Position numbers and translations under genes: made by a program. From Myxococcales bacterium (GTDB lineage Bacteria > Myxococcota_A > UBA9160 > UBA4427), in NCBI GenBank assembly GCA_012959665.1, contig DUCT01000233.1, positions 9,103 through 48,059 of the forward strand: DNA of 38,957 bases. The letters run 5' to 3'. Below the pieces are notes generated by a model that was not told where the DNA came from, did not search any database, and was given only the letters and a program-made list of their open reading frames with translations. Positions 24,022-33,345 of the stretch are shown here, one piece after another. Position 1 is the stretch's first letter, and each line of letters starts with the position of its first letter.

Positions 24022-25721
24022 GTGAAACCAACACGACTACAGCCTCGGAGGAGATGTCCTTCGCCGAGCTTTTTACAAAAGGTCCAGAAGCAGTGAAAGA
24101 GGGGGAACTTGCCAAGGGCAAGGTGCTCGCCATTGATGACGACCACGTGACCGTGGACGTCGGCTTCAAATCCGAGGGGATGATCGCCTCTTGGGAATTT
24201 ATGGACGAAGACGGAACCATGCTGATCGCGGTGGGTGACGAGGTGGAAGTTCTCGTCGAGGATGCCGAGGACGAGGACGGACGTGTCGTCCTCTCCAAGG
24301 AAAAGGCCGAACGTCTCAAGGTTTGGGACGATATCAGTCAGGCCTATGAGCGTGAAGAGTCAGTAGAGGGCACCATTGTCGCGAGAGTGAAGGGTGGACT
24401 CTCGGTGGACATTGGCGTCAAGGCCTTTCTGCCTGGCTCCCAAGTGGATCTCCGACCGGTTCGCAATCTCGATGGCATGATTGGAAATCGAGCCCAGTTC
24501 CGGATTATCAAGTTCAACAAGCGACGGGGCAATATCGTGCTTTCCCGGCGTGCGCTGCTCGAAACCGAGCGCAGGCAGATGCGGGAAACCACTTTGGCCA
24601 CCCTTTCAACCGATCAGATCCTGGATGGGGTCATCAAGAACCTGACGGATTATGGAGCGTTTATTGACCTCGGTGGCATCGACGGCCTGCTCCATATTAC
24701 CGACATGTCCTGGGGGCGAATCAATCATCCCGGCGAGTTGTTCAACGTCGGCGATGAGATCAAGGTCAAGATTCTCAAGTTCGATCCCGAAAGTGAGCGT
24801 GTTTCCCTGGGACTCAAGCAGATCCAGCCCGATCCCTGGGTCGATGCAGCGCTTCGCTACCCCCTGGGCAAAAGACTCGAGGGTAGGGTCGTCTCCTTGA
24901 CGGACTATGGCGCGTTCATCGAACTGGAAGCGGGCATCGAGGGACTGGTGCACGTCTCGGAGATGTCCTGGACCAAGCGGATCAAGCATCCTTCGAAGGT
25001 TGTAGCCGCGGGGGATGATGTTGAGGCCGTGGTGCTCGACGTGGACGAAAAGAACCGCAAAATCTCCCTGGGCATGAAGCAAACCGAGGAGAACCCTTGG
25101 ATGCTGATCGAAGAGCAGTACCCGGTCGGTACGAGGGTCAGCGGAACTGTTCGGAATATCACCAACTTTGGCGTGTTCATCGGACTCGACGAAGGCATTG
25201 ATGGATTGGTTCACGTATCGGATATCTCTTGGACCGAGCAGATCAAGCACCCCAGCGAGAAGTTTGAGAAGGGGGCCGAAGTGAATGCTGTCGTCCTTAA
25301 GATCGACAAGGAGAACGAAAAGTTCTCGTTGGGGATCAAGCAACTCGAACCGAACCCCTGGGATGGTATCAGCAAGAAGTTCGGGGTGGGGAGCGAAGTC
25401 ACGGGGCCGGTGACGAGTGTCACCGACTTTGGTGTGTTCGTTCAACTGGAAGACGGCATCGACGGTCTGGTCTACAGCTCAGAATTGGCTGCGGAACGTA
25501 TCGAGAACCCCGCCGATGTCTTCAAGCCCGGACAGGAGGTGACCGCACTGGTGGTGAAGGTCGAACCCGAAGAACAAAAAGTGTCGCTTTCGATTCGGGC
25601 ACTGACCAACAAGGAAGAACGCCGAGCGTTGAAAACACTGGCCGAGCAGGAGTCGCAAACCCAAACGACAACGCTGGGTGATCTCTTGGCCGAGAAACTG
25701 GGCACTCCGTCAGACGAGTAG
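24018..25721 (+). CDS. rpsA: 30S ribosomal protein S1
   Basis: Brings mRNA to the small ribosomal subunit. The 567 residues contain six S1 (OB-fold) repeats, beginning at about 30, 115, 200, 285, 372 and 459. Repeats 1-2 (ribosome binding) are the most divergent; 3-6 share the TDYGAFI/TNFGVFI-DGLVHVSD(I/M)SW pattern and SLGxKQxxxNPW spacers. The length is typical of proteobacterial S1. An ATG that overlaps the tyrA stop, with AGGAG 15 bases upstream and an A-rich spacer, suggests S1-type translation initiation and coupling to tyrA. Usually cmk precedes rpsA; here tyrA does. Confidence 0.98.
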   Translation: MSETNTTTASEEMSFAELFTKGPEAVKEGELAKGKVLAIDDDHVTVDVGFKSEGMIASWEFMDEDGTMLIAVGDEVEVLVEDAEDEDGRVVLSKEKAERLKVWDDISQAYEREESVEGTIVARVKGGLSVDIGVKAFLPGSQVDLRPVRNLDGMIGNRAQFRIIKFNKRRGNIVLSRRALLETERRQMRETTLATLSTDQILDGVIKNLTDYGAFIDLGGIDGLLHITDMSWGRINHPGELFNVGDEIKVKILKFDPESERVSLGLKQIQPDPWVDAALRYPLGKRLEGRVVSLTDYGAFIELEAGIEGLVHVSEMSWTKRIKHPSKVVAAGDDVEAVVLDVDEKNRKISLGMKQTEENPWMLIEEQYPVGTRVSGTVRNITNFGVFIGLDEGIDGLVHVSDISWTEQIKHPSEKFEKGAEVNAVVLKIDKENEKFSLGIKQLEPNPWDGISKKFGVGSEVTGPVTSVTDFGVFVQLEDGIDGLVYSSELAAERIENPADVFKPGQEVTALVVKVEPEEQKVSLSIRALTNKEERRALKTLAEQESQTQTTTLGDLLAEKLGTPSDE

Positions 25722-25776
25722 GAGCGCCGGGCTGCGCTTGATTGACTCGAGCGGCTGCCCGGCACGTTCAAACGAA

Positions 25777-25817
25777 TGCGCCGCCTCGACGCGAAAATTT
25801 CGCGTCGAGCCGGCGCA
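25777..25817 (+). terminator. near-perfect 41-nt inverted repeat between rpsA and ihfB
   Basis: Arms of 20 nt (25777-25796 and 25798-25817) pair with a single mismatch around one central base. It is the strongest hairpin I see in the window and lies 56 bp after rpsA and 18 bp before the ihfB ATG. There is no T-run after the stem. It could be a Rho-independent-like terminator, an mRNA processing or stabilising element, or an operator. Confidence 0.55.
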
Positions 25818-25835
25818 TGAACTGGGGATCATCAG

Positions 25836-26153
25836 ATGACCAAGAGCGGGTTGATCGAGGAAGTCGCCAAGCAGACGCCCCACATTTCGAAAAAGGATAT
25901 GGAGGTCGTGGTGAACACGATCTTTGATTCGATGATCGATGCCTTGCGCGAAGGGGAGAGGATCGAAATTCGTGGTTTCGGGAGCTTTCAGGTGAAGATT
26001 CGCGAGGCTCGGGAGGGGCGCAACCCCAAGACCGGCGAACCCGTGCATATCAGCGCGAAGCGGACCCCCTTCTTCAAGGTGGGCAAGGAACTGAAGGAGA
26101 AGGTGGATGCCTCGCCGGATGTGATTGACGATCTCGCGGCATCGATCGATTAA
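25836..26153 (+). CDS. ihfB: integration host factor beta-type DNA-bending protein
   Basis: HU/IHF family nucleoid protein of 105 residues that bends DNA as a dimer. It has MTKSGLIEEVAKQTPHISKKD, then ERIEIRGFGSFQVKIREARE, GRNPKTGEPVHI on the DNA-clasping arm with the intercalating Pro, and PFFKVGKELKEKV. Location between rpsA and a lapA-like gene is the classical IHF-beta place, which supports ihfB over HU. The C-terminus is about ten acidic residues longer than E. coli IhfB. A GGGGA sequence precedes ATG 25836 at suitable distance. Confidence 0.93.
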   Translation: MTKSGLIEEVAKQTPHISKKDMEVVVNTIFDSMIDALREGERIEIRGFGSFQVKIREAREGRNPKTGEPVHISAKRTPFFKVGKELKEKVDASPDVIDDLAASID

Positions 26154-26165
26154 GCGGTGTGTCAT

Positions 26166-26189
26166 CGGTTCCGGTTCCGGTTCCAGTTC
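26166..26189. repeat. four tandem hexamers
   Basis: Four units of CGGTTC (last one CAGTTC) in the 61-bp gap between ihfB and the lapA-like gene, just before its AGAGGGGAAAGG ribosome-site region. Confidence 0.75.
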
Positions 26190-26214
26190 CAGGAAAGAGG
26201 GGAAAGGTCTGGCG

Positions 26215-26544
26215 ATGAGATGGATACGCCGTGCGGGGATGATCGCGCTTTTCCTAGGGCTACTCGTGGGGGGATGGGCCTTCGCCGGGAAAAATCTGGA
26301 GCCGATCGAGATTGACTACCTGGCGGGGCGGCTGCCCGGCTTCGCCCTTTGGAAAGTTCTCCTGGCAGCCGGCGCGCTTGGTGCCCTGGCGGTTTGGACT
26401 CCGCTGACTCTTTCCTTGCTTCGGCTACGTCTTGAGGTTCGGCGATATCGCAAGGAAAACGCGCGGATGGAAGTGGAATTGAAACGCCTGCGTCCGGTCT
26501 CGGACTCGGCCGGGGCGGGCGACGAGAGCGAGTTGGGGGACTAG
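26215..26544 (+). CDS. LapA-domain (DUF1049) membrane protein
   Basis: A 109-residue inner-membrane protein with two hydrophobic segments (about 6-24 and 44-66) and a basic, then acidic coiled-coil-like tail (LRLEVRRYRKENARMEVELK). Between the helices, GKNLEPIEIDYLAGRLPGF is the LapA/DUF1049 hallmark (NLxPVxxxxLxG). E. coli LapA, also next to ihfB, helps control LPS synthesis together with LapB; no lapB is found here, mutS follows instead. ATG 26215 with an upstream purine-rich AGAGGGGAAAGG was chosen over the longer frame. Confidence 0.88.
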   Translation: MRWIRRAGMIALFLGLLVGGWAFAGKNLEPIEIDYLAGRLPGFALWKVLLAAGALGALAVWTPLTLSLLRLRLEVRRYRKENARMEVELKRLRPVSDSAGAGDESELGD

Positions 26545-26609
26545 GTCATCGTTTCCTTGAATTCGAACTCCAGCACACCGATGGCTTTCGCGAGCGGGGA
26601 GGGGCGGCG

Positions 26610-29303
26610 GTGAAGACGTCTGCTCTGGAAACCCCGATGATGCGACAGTATTTGGGCATCAAGGCGGACCACCCCGACGCGATCGTTTTCTACAGGATGG
26701 GGGACTTCTACGAGATGTTCCTCGACGACGCCGAGCGAGCGGCTCCGTTGCTTGACATCGCCTTGACGACCCGAGACAAGGGCAAAGAAAACGCCGTCCC
26801 CATGTGCGGTATTCCGGTGCACAGCGCCGACCAATACATCAAGCGATTGGCGGATCTCGGCCATCGGGTGGCAATCTGCGAACAGGTCGAGGACCCCAAG
26901 GCCCTTGGCGGCCGTCGTTTGGTAAAGCGCGCCGTTGTCGAGGTCATCACCCCCGGACTGGTGGGCGATCCGGCGGGGATTGAGGGCAGCGAGGAAGTCT
27001 CGGTGGCCGCTCTGTCCATTGGAGAAGGCGGAATACCGGCGGGACTGGCCGTCCTGGATGCGTCGACCGGGGCCTTTCGCGGTACCTCGGCGCCGGACGA
27101 AACCTCCACAGACACCACGCCCCACGCCTTACTGGAGGAACTCGAAAGGATTTCGCCCCGGGAACTCCTCATCGAGCCCGGGACCCTGACGTTGTTGGAG
27201 CAGGATTTGGCCAAGCGGCTGCCCGAATGCGTTTTGACCCCGGTCCCGGCAGCTAGTTTCGGGCCGGAAGCGGTCCCGGTGGCGCCCGAGGGTCTGCTGA
27301 GTTGTCGGGACGAAGGGGCCCGCAGAGCCGCTTCGGCCCTGCTCGCCTACCTGGCCGAGAACCAGCCCTATGCGGTGGCGCACGCACCCCGGTTCGCCCA
27401 CTACGCACTGGGGGACACGGTTATCCTCGACGCCTCGACTCGGGAGCACCTCGAACTCTTTGGAAATAGCGAGGACGGAAGCCGCAAGGGTAGCTTGCTC
27501 GGGTCTCTGGACCGCACTCGCACACCCCTGGGTGCTCGCAGACTGGCGCGCTGGGTCGCGTATCCGCTCAAGCGTCCCGAGGCGATTGGTGAACGCCAGG
27601 CCGCCGTGGAGTGGTTGGCGTCCAGCGACCGCCAGCGGCAACAACTGGGCGATGCACTGGCGGGGGTGCGCGATCTCGAGCGAATTCTGGCTAAGGCCGC
27701 TCGGCCCACGTGCGTGCCCAGGGATATGGGAAGCTTGCGTATGTCCCTGCTGGCCCTGCCCGACGTGGTCCAGGCGCTCAAGGGCGGCGATGGGACGCTT
27801 TTCGGGGAGGGCGAAGCCGGGTTCTTGACCCGGCCCGGGAGCGTGGTGGCTCCCCAGCCCCTGCCGAAGCTTTCCGAGTTGCTCGAAACCTCGCTGGTTG
27901 ACGATCCGCCGGTGATCGCCCGGGGATCGCGAGGCGCGCTGGAAACCGGCTATATCCGGAGGGGTTTCCACCAGGATCTCGACAGCATCCACGAGGGGGC
28001 AAGGGAGGGGAGGGACTGGATCGCCGGATTGGAGGCCAGCGAGCGCGACCGAACCGGGATCGGAACTCTCAAGGTCCGTTATCACCCGGTTCACGGTTAT
28101 TCGCTGGAGGTTTCCAAGTCCCAACTCGCCAAAGTCCCCGAGAACTACGAGCGCAAGCAGACCCTCGCGAGCGTCGAGCGATTCACCACCGAAGCCCTGC
28201 GCGAGGTCGAAGGCAATGTCATGGGGGCGAACGAGCGCGCGGCTGCTCTGGAGCGCGAGATCTTTGATTCTCTGCGCGAGGCGGTGGTGAGGGCGGCGGA
28301 TGCGATCCGGAACGCGGCCGAGGCGGTGGCCCATCTGGATGCCCTGATGAGTCTCGCCGAGGTGGCCCGTCGGGAGGGATGGGTCAAGCCCGAGGTCGAC
28401 GATGGCGAGGTGCTGTCGATCCAAGGGGGCCGCCATCCCGTTGTCGAGGCGTTGTTGCGCCGGGGCAGTTCCGATGGATTCGTGCCCAACGACACCGAAC
28501 TCGATTGTGAGGCCACACGGATTCTGCTGCTCACGGGGCCCAACATGTCGGGAAAGAGCACATACCTCCGTCAGGTCGCGCTGATTGTTTTGCTCGCCCA
28601 GATAGGGAGTTTCGTTCCGGCGAACTCGGCCCGGATCGGAGTCGTCGATCGCATTTTCACCCGAGTGGGTGCATCGGATAGGCTTTCTCGAGGCGAGTCC
28701 ACCTTCATGGTCGAAATGCGGGAGACCGCTGAGATCCTTCGACTGGCGTCCCGGCGGAGCCTGATTATTCTGGACGAAATCGGCCGGGGAACCAGCACCT
28801 TCGACGGCCTCTCCATTGCCTGGGCGGTGGCCGAGTATCTCCACGATACGCCGGGGCTTGAAGCGCGCACGCTCTTCGCGACTCACTACCACGAGTTGAT
28901 CGAATTGGGCCAGGCGAGACCCCATATCGCCAACGCACATTTTGAAGTGCGTGAGTGGAAGGATGAGGTGATCTTTCTCCGGCGGCTAGTGCCAGGGGGG
29001 GCGAGCCGTTCCTACGGGATTCAGGTCGCCCGGCTCGCGGGGCTGCCCGGTGTGGTGATCCAACGCGCACATGAGGTCCTGGGTGACCTCGAAGCCGCCG
29101 AGGAGAGCCATCCCACGGCGTCGAGTAAGACCTCCCCGGATCCCGCCCAGTTGGCATTGGCCCTGGGCGGAGGGGACACCCGGCTAAACATCCGGCAGCG
29201 CCAGGTTCTGGAAGAGTTGGCCAAGATTGACCTCGATAATACGACCCCCTTGGAAGCGCTGGCGACCCTCGGTCAATGGCGGGAAGCGGTGGAGGACCTT
29301 TGA
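26610..29303 (+). CDS. mutS: DNA mismatch repair protein MutS
   Basis: Recognises mismatches and small loops and starts repair with MutL. The 897 residues open with TPMMRQYLGIKADHPDAIVF and the mismatch-intercalating FYE (GDFYEMF). Connector, core and clamp domains follow, then the ABC ATPase with Walker A TGPNMSGKST near residue 640, Walker B LIILDEIGRGTSTFDG near 720, and FATHYHEL. A C-terminal helix-turn-helix and a short tail follow. It is MutS1, not MutS2 (no Smr domain, FxE present). GTG 26610 is the start; the stop overlaps the amidase ATG (TGATG). mutL is not in the window. Confidence 0.97.
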   Translation: MKTSALETPMMRQYLGIKADHPDAIVFYRMGDFYEMFLDDAERAAPLLDIALTTRDKGKENAVPMCGIPVHSADQYIKRLADLGHRVAICEQVEDPKALGGRRLVKRAVVEVITPGLVGDPAGIEGSEEVSVAALSIGEGGIPAGLAVLDASTGAFRGTSAPDETSTDTTPHALLEELERISPRELLIEPGTLTLLEQDLAKRLPECVLTPVPAASFGPEAVPVAPEGLLSCRDEGARRAASALLAYLAENQPYAVAHAPRFAHYALGDTVILDASTREHLELFGNSEDGSRKGSLLGSLDRTRTPLGARRLARWVAYPLKRPEAIGERQAAVEWLASSDRQRQQLGDALAGVRDLERILAKAARPTCVPRDMGSLRMSLLALPDVVQALKGGDGTLFGEGEAGFLTRPGSVVAPQPLPKLSELLETSLVDDPPVIARGSRGALETGYIRRGFHQDLDSIHEGAREGRDWIAGLEASERDRTGIGTLKVRYHPVHGYSLEVSKSQLAKVPENYERKQTLASVERFTTEALREVEGNVMGANERAAALEREIFDSLREAVVRAADAIRNAAEAVAHLDALMSLAEVARREGWVKPEVDDGEVLSIQGGRHPVVEALLRRGSSDGFVPNDTELDCEATRILLLTGPNMSGKSTYLRQVALIVLLAQIGSFVPANSARIGVVDRIFTRVGASDRLSRGESTFMVEMRETAEILRLASRRSLIILDEIGRGTSTFDGLSIAWAVAEYLHDTPGLEARTLFATHYHELIELGQARPHIANAHFEVREWKDEVIFLRRLVPGGASRSYGIQVARLAGLPGVVIQRAHEVLGDLEAAEESHPTASSKTSPDPAQLALALGGGDTRLNIRQRQVLEELAKIDLDNTTPLEALATLGQWREAVEDL

Positions 29304-30535
29304 TGGCGGCGCGTTCCTCATTGGGCCGCAGGGCTGGTCGTGGCGTTCTTGCGCTGGTGTCCTTGGCCCTGCTGGGTGCGGATCGGCCGCCGGGGCTTGG
29401 TGACGTTCGCGATGTGCGCACCTGGTCCTATCCGGATTACACCCGGGTGGTGGTTGAGTTGACCCGGGATATCGGGCTCGAATCGGATCCCACGATTCGG
29501 CTTCCCGCCAACCCAGGAGCGGATCGTCCCGAGCGCCTTTACATAGACCTGCCCGGGATCTGGGTGGGGCGCCGTTACGCCGAAGGGGTGCCTGTGGGCG
29601 ATGGACTCCTGCGCGGCGTTCGACTCGGACAGAACACCCAAAACACCAGCCGCCTGGTCGTGGATCTGGAGAGCTACGACACCCATCGGATGTTCACGCT
29701 TCGCTCCCCCGATCGGGTCGTGATCGACGTCTATGGCAAGGCGAAGAGAAAGCCGACCGAAAAATCCTCTAGGGGCGGGCCGGCAGGGAGTTCGCGGCTC
29801 TCCATGCAATCGCGCCGGCTCAAGACCATAGTCATTGACCCGGGCCATGGAGGCAAGGATCCGGGCGCGGTGGGCATCGGCGACGTGCATGAGAAGGACA
29901 TCAACCTCAAGCTGGCGCAATTGCTGGCGAAGAGGCTTCGCGCCCGATCCTTCAAGGTCGTGATGACTCGAACCGATGACCGTTTCATTGACTTGGAAGG
30001 CCGAACCGCGTTCGCCGAATCCGAAGGAGGCGACGTTTTTATTTCCATCCACGTCAACGCCTCTGAAAACAAAAACCTCCGCGGGATTGAGACTTACTAC
30101 CTCGACGAGGAGCACGAGCGTCACAACGTCGAGGTGGCGGCTCGGGAGAACGGGGTACGCCCCAGCGAGGTGGATGCCCTGCAACAAACCCTCTCGCGCC
30201 TGCGAGTCGCCGAGGCTTCAAAGCTCTCGCAGTCCTTGGCCAGTTACGTTCACCGGGATCTCACCAAAGGCCTTTCCCAAACCTATGGTCAGGTGTCCGA
30301 CTTGGGGGTCAAGAAGGGCCCGTTTTACGTCCTCTTCATGTCCAGCATGCCTGCCATCTTGGTTGAGACGGGTTTTCTGACGAACCCCAAAGACGCCAAA
30401 CTCCTGAGCAGTGATCACTATCTCGACGTCATGGCCGCGCAAATTGCCGCGGGCCTGGGTCACTATCGGAATCGGGGCGACCAGCGAGCCCACCGCCTGG
30501 CCCCGGGTGGCCCAGACTCGCGGAGCCGTCTCTAG
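29303..30535 (+). CDS. N-acetylmuramoyl-L-alanine amidase with AMIN domain
   Basis: Cuts the amide bond between MurNAc and the peptide stem in the periplasm, as in daughter-cell separation. The 410 residues have a basic, hydrophobic N-terminal signal (about 8-25), an AMIN septal-targeting domain (about 35-140), a short linker, and an Amidase_3 domain (about 170-395). Zinc ligands are His in VIDPGHGGKDPGAVG, Glu in VHEKDINLKLA and His in FISIHVNA; the catalytic Glu is in LVETGFLTNPKDAKLL. It resembles AmiC. It sits between mutS and glnD, overlapping both by one base. Confidence 0.94.
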   Translation: MAARSSLGRRAGRGVLALVSLALLGADRPPGLGDVRDVRTWSYPDYTRVVVELTRDIGLESDPTIRLPANPGADRPERLYIDLPGIWVGRRYAEGVPVGDGLLRGVRLGQNTQNTSRLVVDLESYDTHRMFTLRSPDRVVIDVYGKAKRKPTEKSSRGGPAGSSRLSMQSRRLKTIVIDPGHGGKDPGAVGIGDVHEKDINLKLAQLLAKRLRARSFKVVMTRTDDRFIDLEGRTAFAESEGGDVFISIHVNASENKNLRGIETYYLDEEHERHNVEVAARENGVRPSEVDALQQTLSRLRVAEASKLSQSLASYVHRDLTKGLSQTYGQVSDLGVKKGPFYVLFMSSMPAILVETGFLTNPKDAKLLSSDHYLDVMAAQIAAGLGHYRNRGDQRAHRLAPGGPDSRSRL

Positions 30536-33345
30536 TGACCGGACCGGTCATCGATGTCCGCCTGGCGGACCTCAACGCGTCGGACCTCCCCCTGGCACGG
30601 GCAGTGCCGGCGGCCGTGCGGACCTATCTGGAAGCCGCGCGGCGCTATCTCACCGAAGTACACCGGGAATCGGCGTCCGGCCGAGTGGTAAACGAGGCCA
30701 ATTCCGACCTCACGGATCGACTGATCCGGAGACTCTTCGGACTCGTTGAAGAACTTATCGTCGAGCAGGGAGGCGACCTCGAGTCCGGGGTTTCCGTGGT
30801 CGCGGTGGGGGGCTTCGCCCGCCGGGAGATGTCAATCCATTCGGATGTGGATCTCCTGATCCTGTATCGAGATGAGCTGACCCCCTACGTCACCACCGTT
30901 GCCGAACGCCTGCAGTATTGGCTCTGGGATGCGGGTTTGACCGTGGGGTGTGCCACTCGGACCATCGCCGATACCCTGGCCATGGGACGCGAGGACGTCA
31001 CGGTGCGGACGACGGTTCTGACCGCCCGGTTCCTGTGTGGCGATGGAGAGTTCTTCCACGAATTCGCCGACACGATCCGCCGGGAACTGCTCAATGACGT
31101 GGTCGTTTTCATTCGCGAGCAGGTCGAATTGCTAGAAAAGAGACACCGGGCCTTCGGTGAATCGCTTTTTCTTTTGCAGCCCAATGTCAAGGAGGGCGCG
31201 GGCGCCTTGCGGGACTATCACGCTGCCTACTGGGTGGCGCGCGGAGCCCAACCCTCCCTGCGTAACGTGGATGACCTTCTTCATTTCGGTCTCCTCACCG
31301 AGAGCGAGATGACCGAGTTCCGCAGTGCCCTCGACTTTATCTGGCGGGTTCGGAACGAACTCCATCTGCGGGCGGGTCGCGCCAACGACCAGATGAATTT
31401 CGAAGTTCAGGAGCATGTGGCCGAGGCCATCGGCTACGGGGCCATGGCGGATTTTGCCTTGGGTGAGAGCCAAAACGGGTCCGCTCAGGAGTCGCTTGTG
31501 GAATTGCGATTCACTCCGGACAACCCGGATTTGCCTGTCGAGCGCTTCATGCGCGACTACTACATCCACGCTCGAGTGATCAAGGCCCACTCGGAGTTGG
31601 TGATTGCCCAATGCTTGGCCCGGGCCGCGGGCGGGCGGGGCGAGGTTCAGGAGCGAGTCGAAGTGGAAGAGGGCTTCAACCTCGCTAACAATCGGCTTGA
31701 GATCCCCCATTCTGCCCATTTGCGCGAGCGACCGATTCGGATCCTCCTCGCCTTCGAGGTGGCCCAGAATCACGATGTTCCCCTCTCGCGCATGGCTCAG
31801 CGTTTTGTTCGCGAGAATCTGGAACTTTTGGACGAAAAGAGGCGCGGCGACTCGGCGTTCTCGGCGTGCTTCATGCGAATTCTCAACGCCCGAAACCGGG
31901 TCATGCGAACCCTGATGATGATGAACGACGTGGGCCTGCTGGCGGCTTTTGTCCCAGAGTGGGAACACGTCGTATGCCGCTGGCAGCACGTGATCTATCA
32001 CACCTATACGGTGGACGTGCACTCCATCTTTCTAGTCGAGGAACTGCGGCGTCTTTGGCGCGGAAAATATGCCCGGGCCATGCCCGAGTTGTCCGAGTTG
32101 ATGCAAGAGGTGGACGATCGACCGGCACTTTATCTCGGGTGCCTGTTGCACGATATTGGAAAGGGTTTCGGGGGAGACCATTCGCAAAAGGGGGCAGTCC
32201 GGGCCATCCGCTCCCTGGAACGACTGGGATTGAGCGAGGAGCGCACCATGCGGGTGCTCTTCGTCGTTGAGCACCACCTCCTGATGTCTCATCTGGCCCA
32301 AAGTCGTGATCTCTCGGATTCGCGGCTGATTCTCGAACTCGCGCAACTCTGCGGGGATCGGGTCAATCTACGCAACCTCTATCTCGCGACCTTTGCCGAT
32401 ATCCGCGCCTCATCCCGTGATGCGTGGACGGACTGGAAGGGCCAGCTGTTGCGGGAACTCTTTGAGCGGGCGGCCGAGATGCTCGAGACCGGGGCCGACA
32501 ATCCCGACAAGGCCATGGAGTTGATCGAGGCCCGGGTAGAGGTCCGCCGGGCGGGTGCTCGGGAGGAGTTGACCCGGCAGGGGGTTGGCCAGGAGAAGGT
32601 GGACGAATTTTTTGAGGAAATGCCCCGGCGCTATTTCATTGGACACACCCCGAAGCAGATCGCCCGGCACGCCAAGGTGGTTCTTCGGCACGCGGAGAAG
32701 CGTGTGCCCACCACGGGTTTTCGGGAGATGCGCGGCGGCTTCACCGAGTTCATTCTTTGTACGGCCGATGCCCACGGTCTCTATTCCAATGTGGCGGGCA
32801 CACTGTCGGCGCACCGCTTCAACATTCTGGGTTCCAACGTCTACACCAGTCGAATGGGCCTGGCCCTGGAGATCTATCGGTTGACGTCTCCTTCAGGGGG
32901 CCCCGAGGAGCGGGAGATGGCCTGGGGGGAGTTTGAACAGAGCCTGTGCGGTGTCCTTGGGGGTGAAATTTCGCTCGAGGGACTGGTGCGCCAGGGCCGG
33001 CTTCCTCTGGGCGGTCCGACGCTCCCCGCTCGCCAACCCCCTCGCGTGATGATCTCAAACACCGAAAGCGATTTTTATACTCTGGTGGATGTCATTGCCG
33101 ACGATCGGATCGGGCTGCTCTACGACGTAACGCGTTGCCTCGGTGAGCACGGGCTGGAGATCTACATTTCCAAGGCCGCAACCATCAAGGACCAGGTGAC
33201 TGACACCTTCTACCTCAAGGGTCCCGATGGGCGAAAACTGCGCGATCCCGACGCCCTTGAACGTCTCGAAGAGGACCTTCTCGCGGCGGCGAAACTCAAC
33301 GACGACGCCGATCAATCGGGTTCGGGTCGGAGGCCGCGAGAATGA
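30535..33345 (+). CDS. glnD: bifunctional PII uridylyltransferase / uridylyl-removing enzyme
   Basis: Nitrogen sensor that adds UMP to PII when glutamine is low and removes it when glutamine is high. The 936 residues contain the nucleotidyltransferase motif GGFARREMSIHSDVDLLIL (about 92-110), the HD hydrolase with LLHDIGKGFGGDHS (about 538-551) and two C-terminal ACT domains (about 735-800 and 845-915) that sense glutamine. All four parts are present. It begins at a GTG that shares its G with the amidase stop, and overlaps the recombinase gene by 4 bp. No glnB or glnA is in the window. Confidence 0.96.
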   Translation: MTGPVIDVRLADLNASDLPLARAVPAAVRTYLEAARRYLTEVHRESASGRVVNEANSDLTDRLIRRLFGLVEELIVEQGGDLESGVSVVAVGGFARREMSIHSDVDLLILYRDELTPYVTTVAERLQYWLWDAGLTVGCATRTIADTLAMGREDVTVRTTVLTARFLCGDGEFFHEFADTIRRELLNDVVVFIREQVELLEKRHRAFGESLFLLQPNVKEGAGALRDYHAAYWVARGAQPSLRNVDDLLHFGLLTESEMTEFRSALDFIWRVRNELHLRAGRANDQMNFEVQEHVAEAIGYGAMADFALGESQNGSAQESLVELRFTPDNPDLPVERFMRDYYIHARVIKAHSELVIAQCLARAAGGRGEVQERVEVEEGFNLANNRLEIPHSAHLRERPIRILLAFEVAQNHDVPLSRMAQRFVRENLELLDEKRRGDSAFSACFMRILNARNRVMRTLMMMNDVGLLAAFVPEWEHVVCRWQHVIYHTYTVDVHSIFLVEELRRLWRGKYARAMPELSELMQEVDDRPALYLGCLLHDIGKGFGGDHSQKGAVRAIRSLERLGLSEERTMRVLFVVEHHLLMSHLAQSRDLSDSRLILELAQLCGDRVNLRNLYLATFADIRASSRDAWTDWKGQLLRELFERAAEMLETGADNPDKAMELIEARVEVRRAGAREELTRQGVGQEKVDEFFEEMPRRYFIGHTPKQIARHAKVVLRHAEKRVPTTGFREMRGGFTEFILCTADAHGLYSNVAGTLSAHRFNILGSNVYTSRMGLALEIYRLTSPSGGPEEREMAWGEFEQSLCGVLGGEISLEGLVRQGRLPLGGPTLPARQPPRVMISNTESDFYTLVDVIADDRIGLLYDVTRCLGEHGLEIYISKAATIKDQVTDTFYLKGPDGRKLRDPDALERLEEDLLAAAKLNDDADQSGSGRRPRE

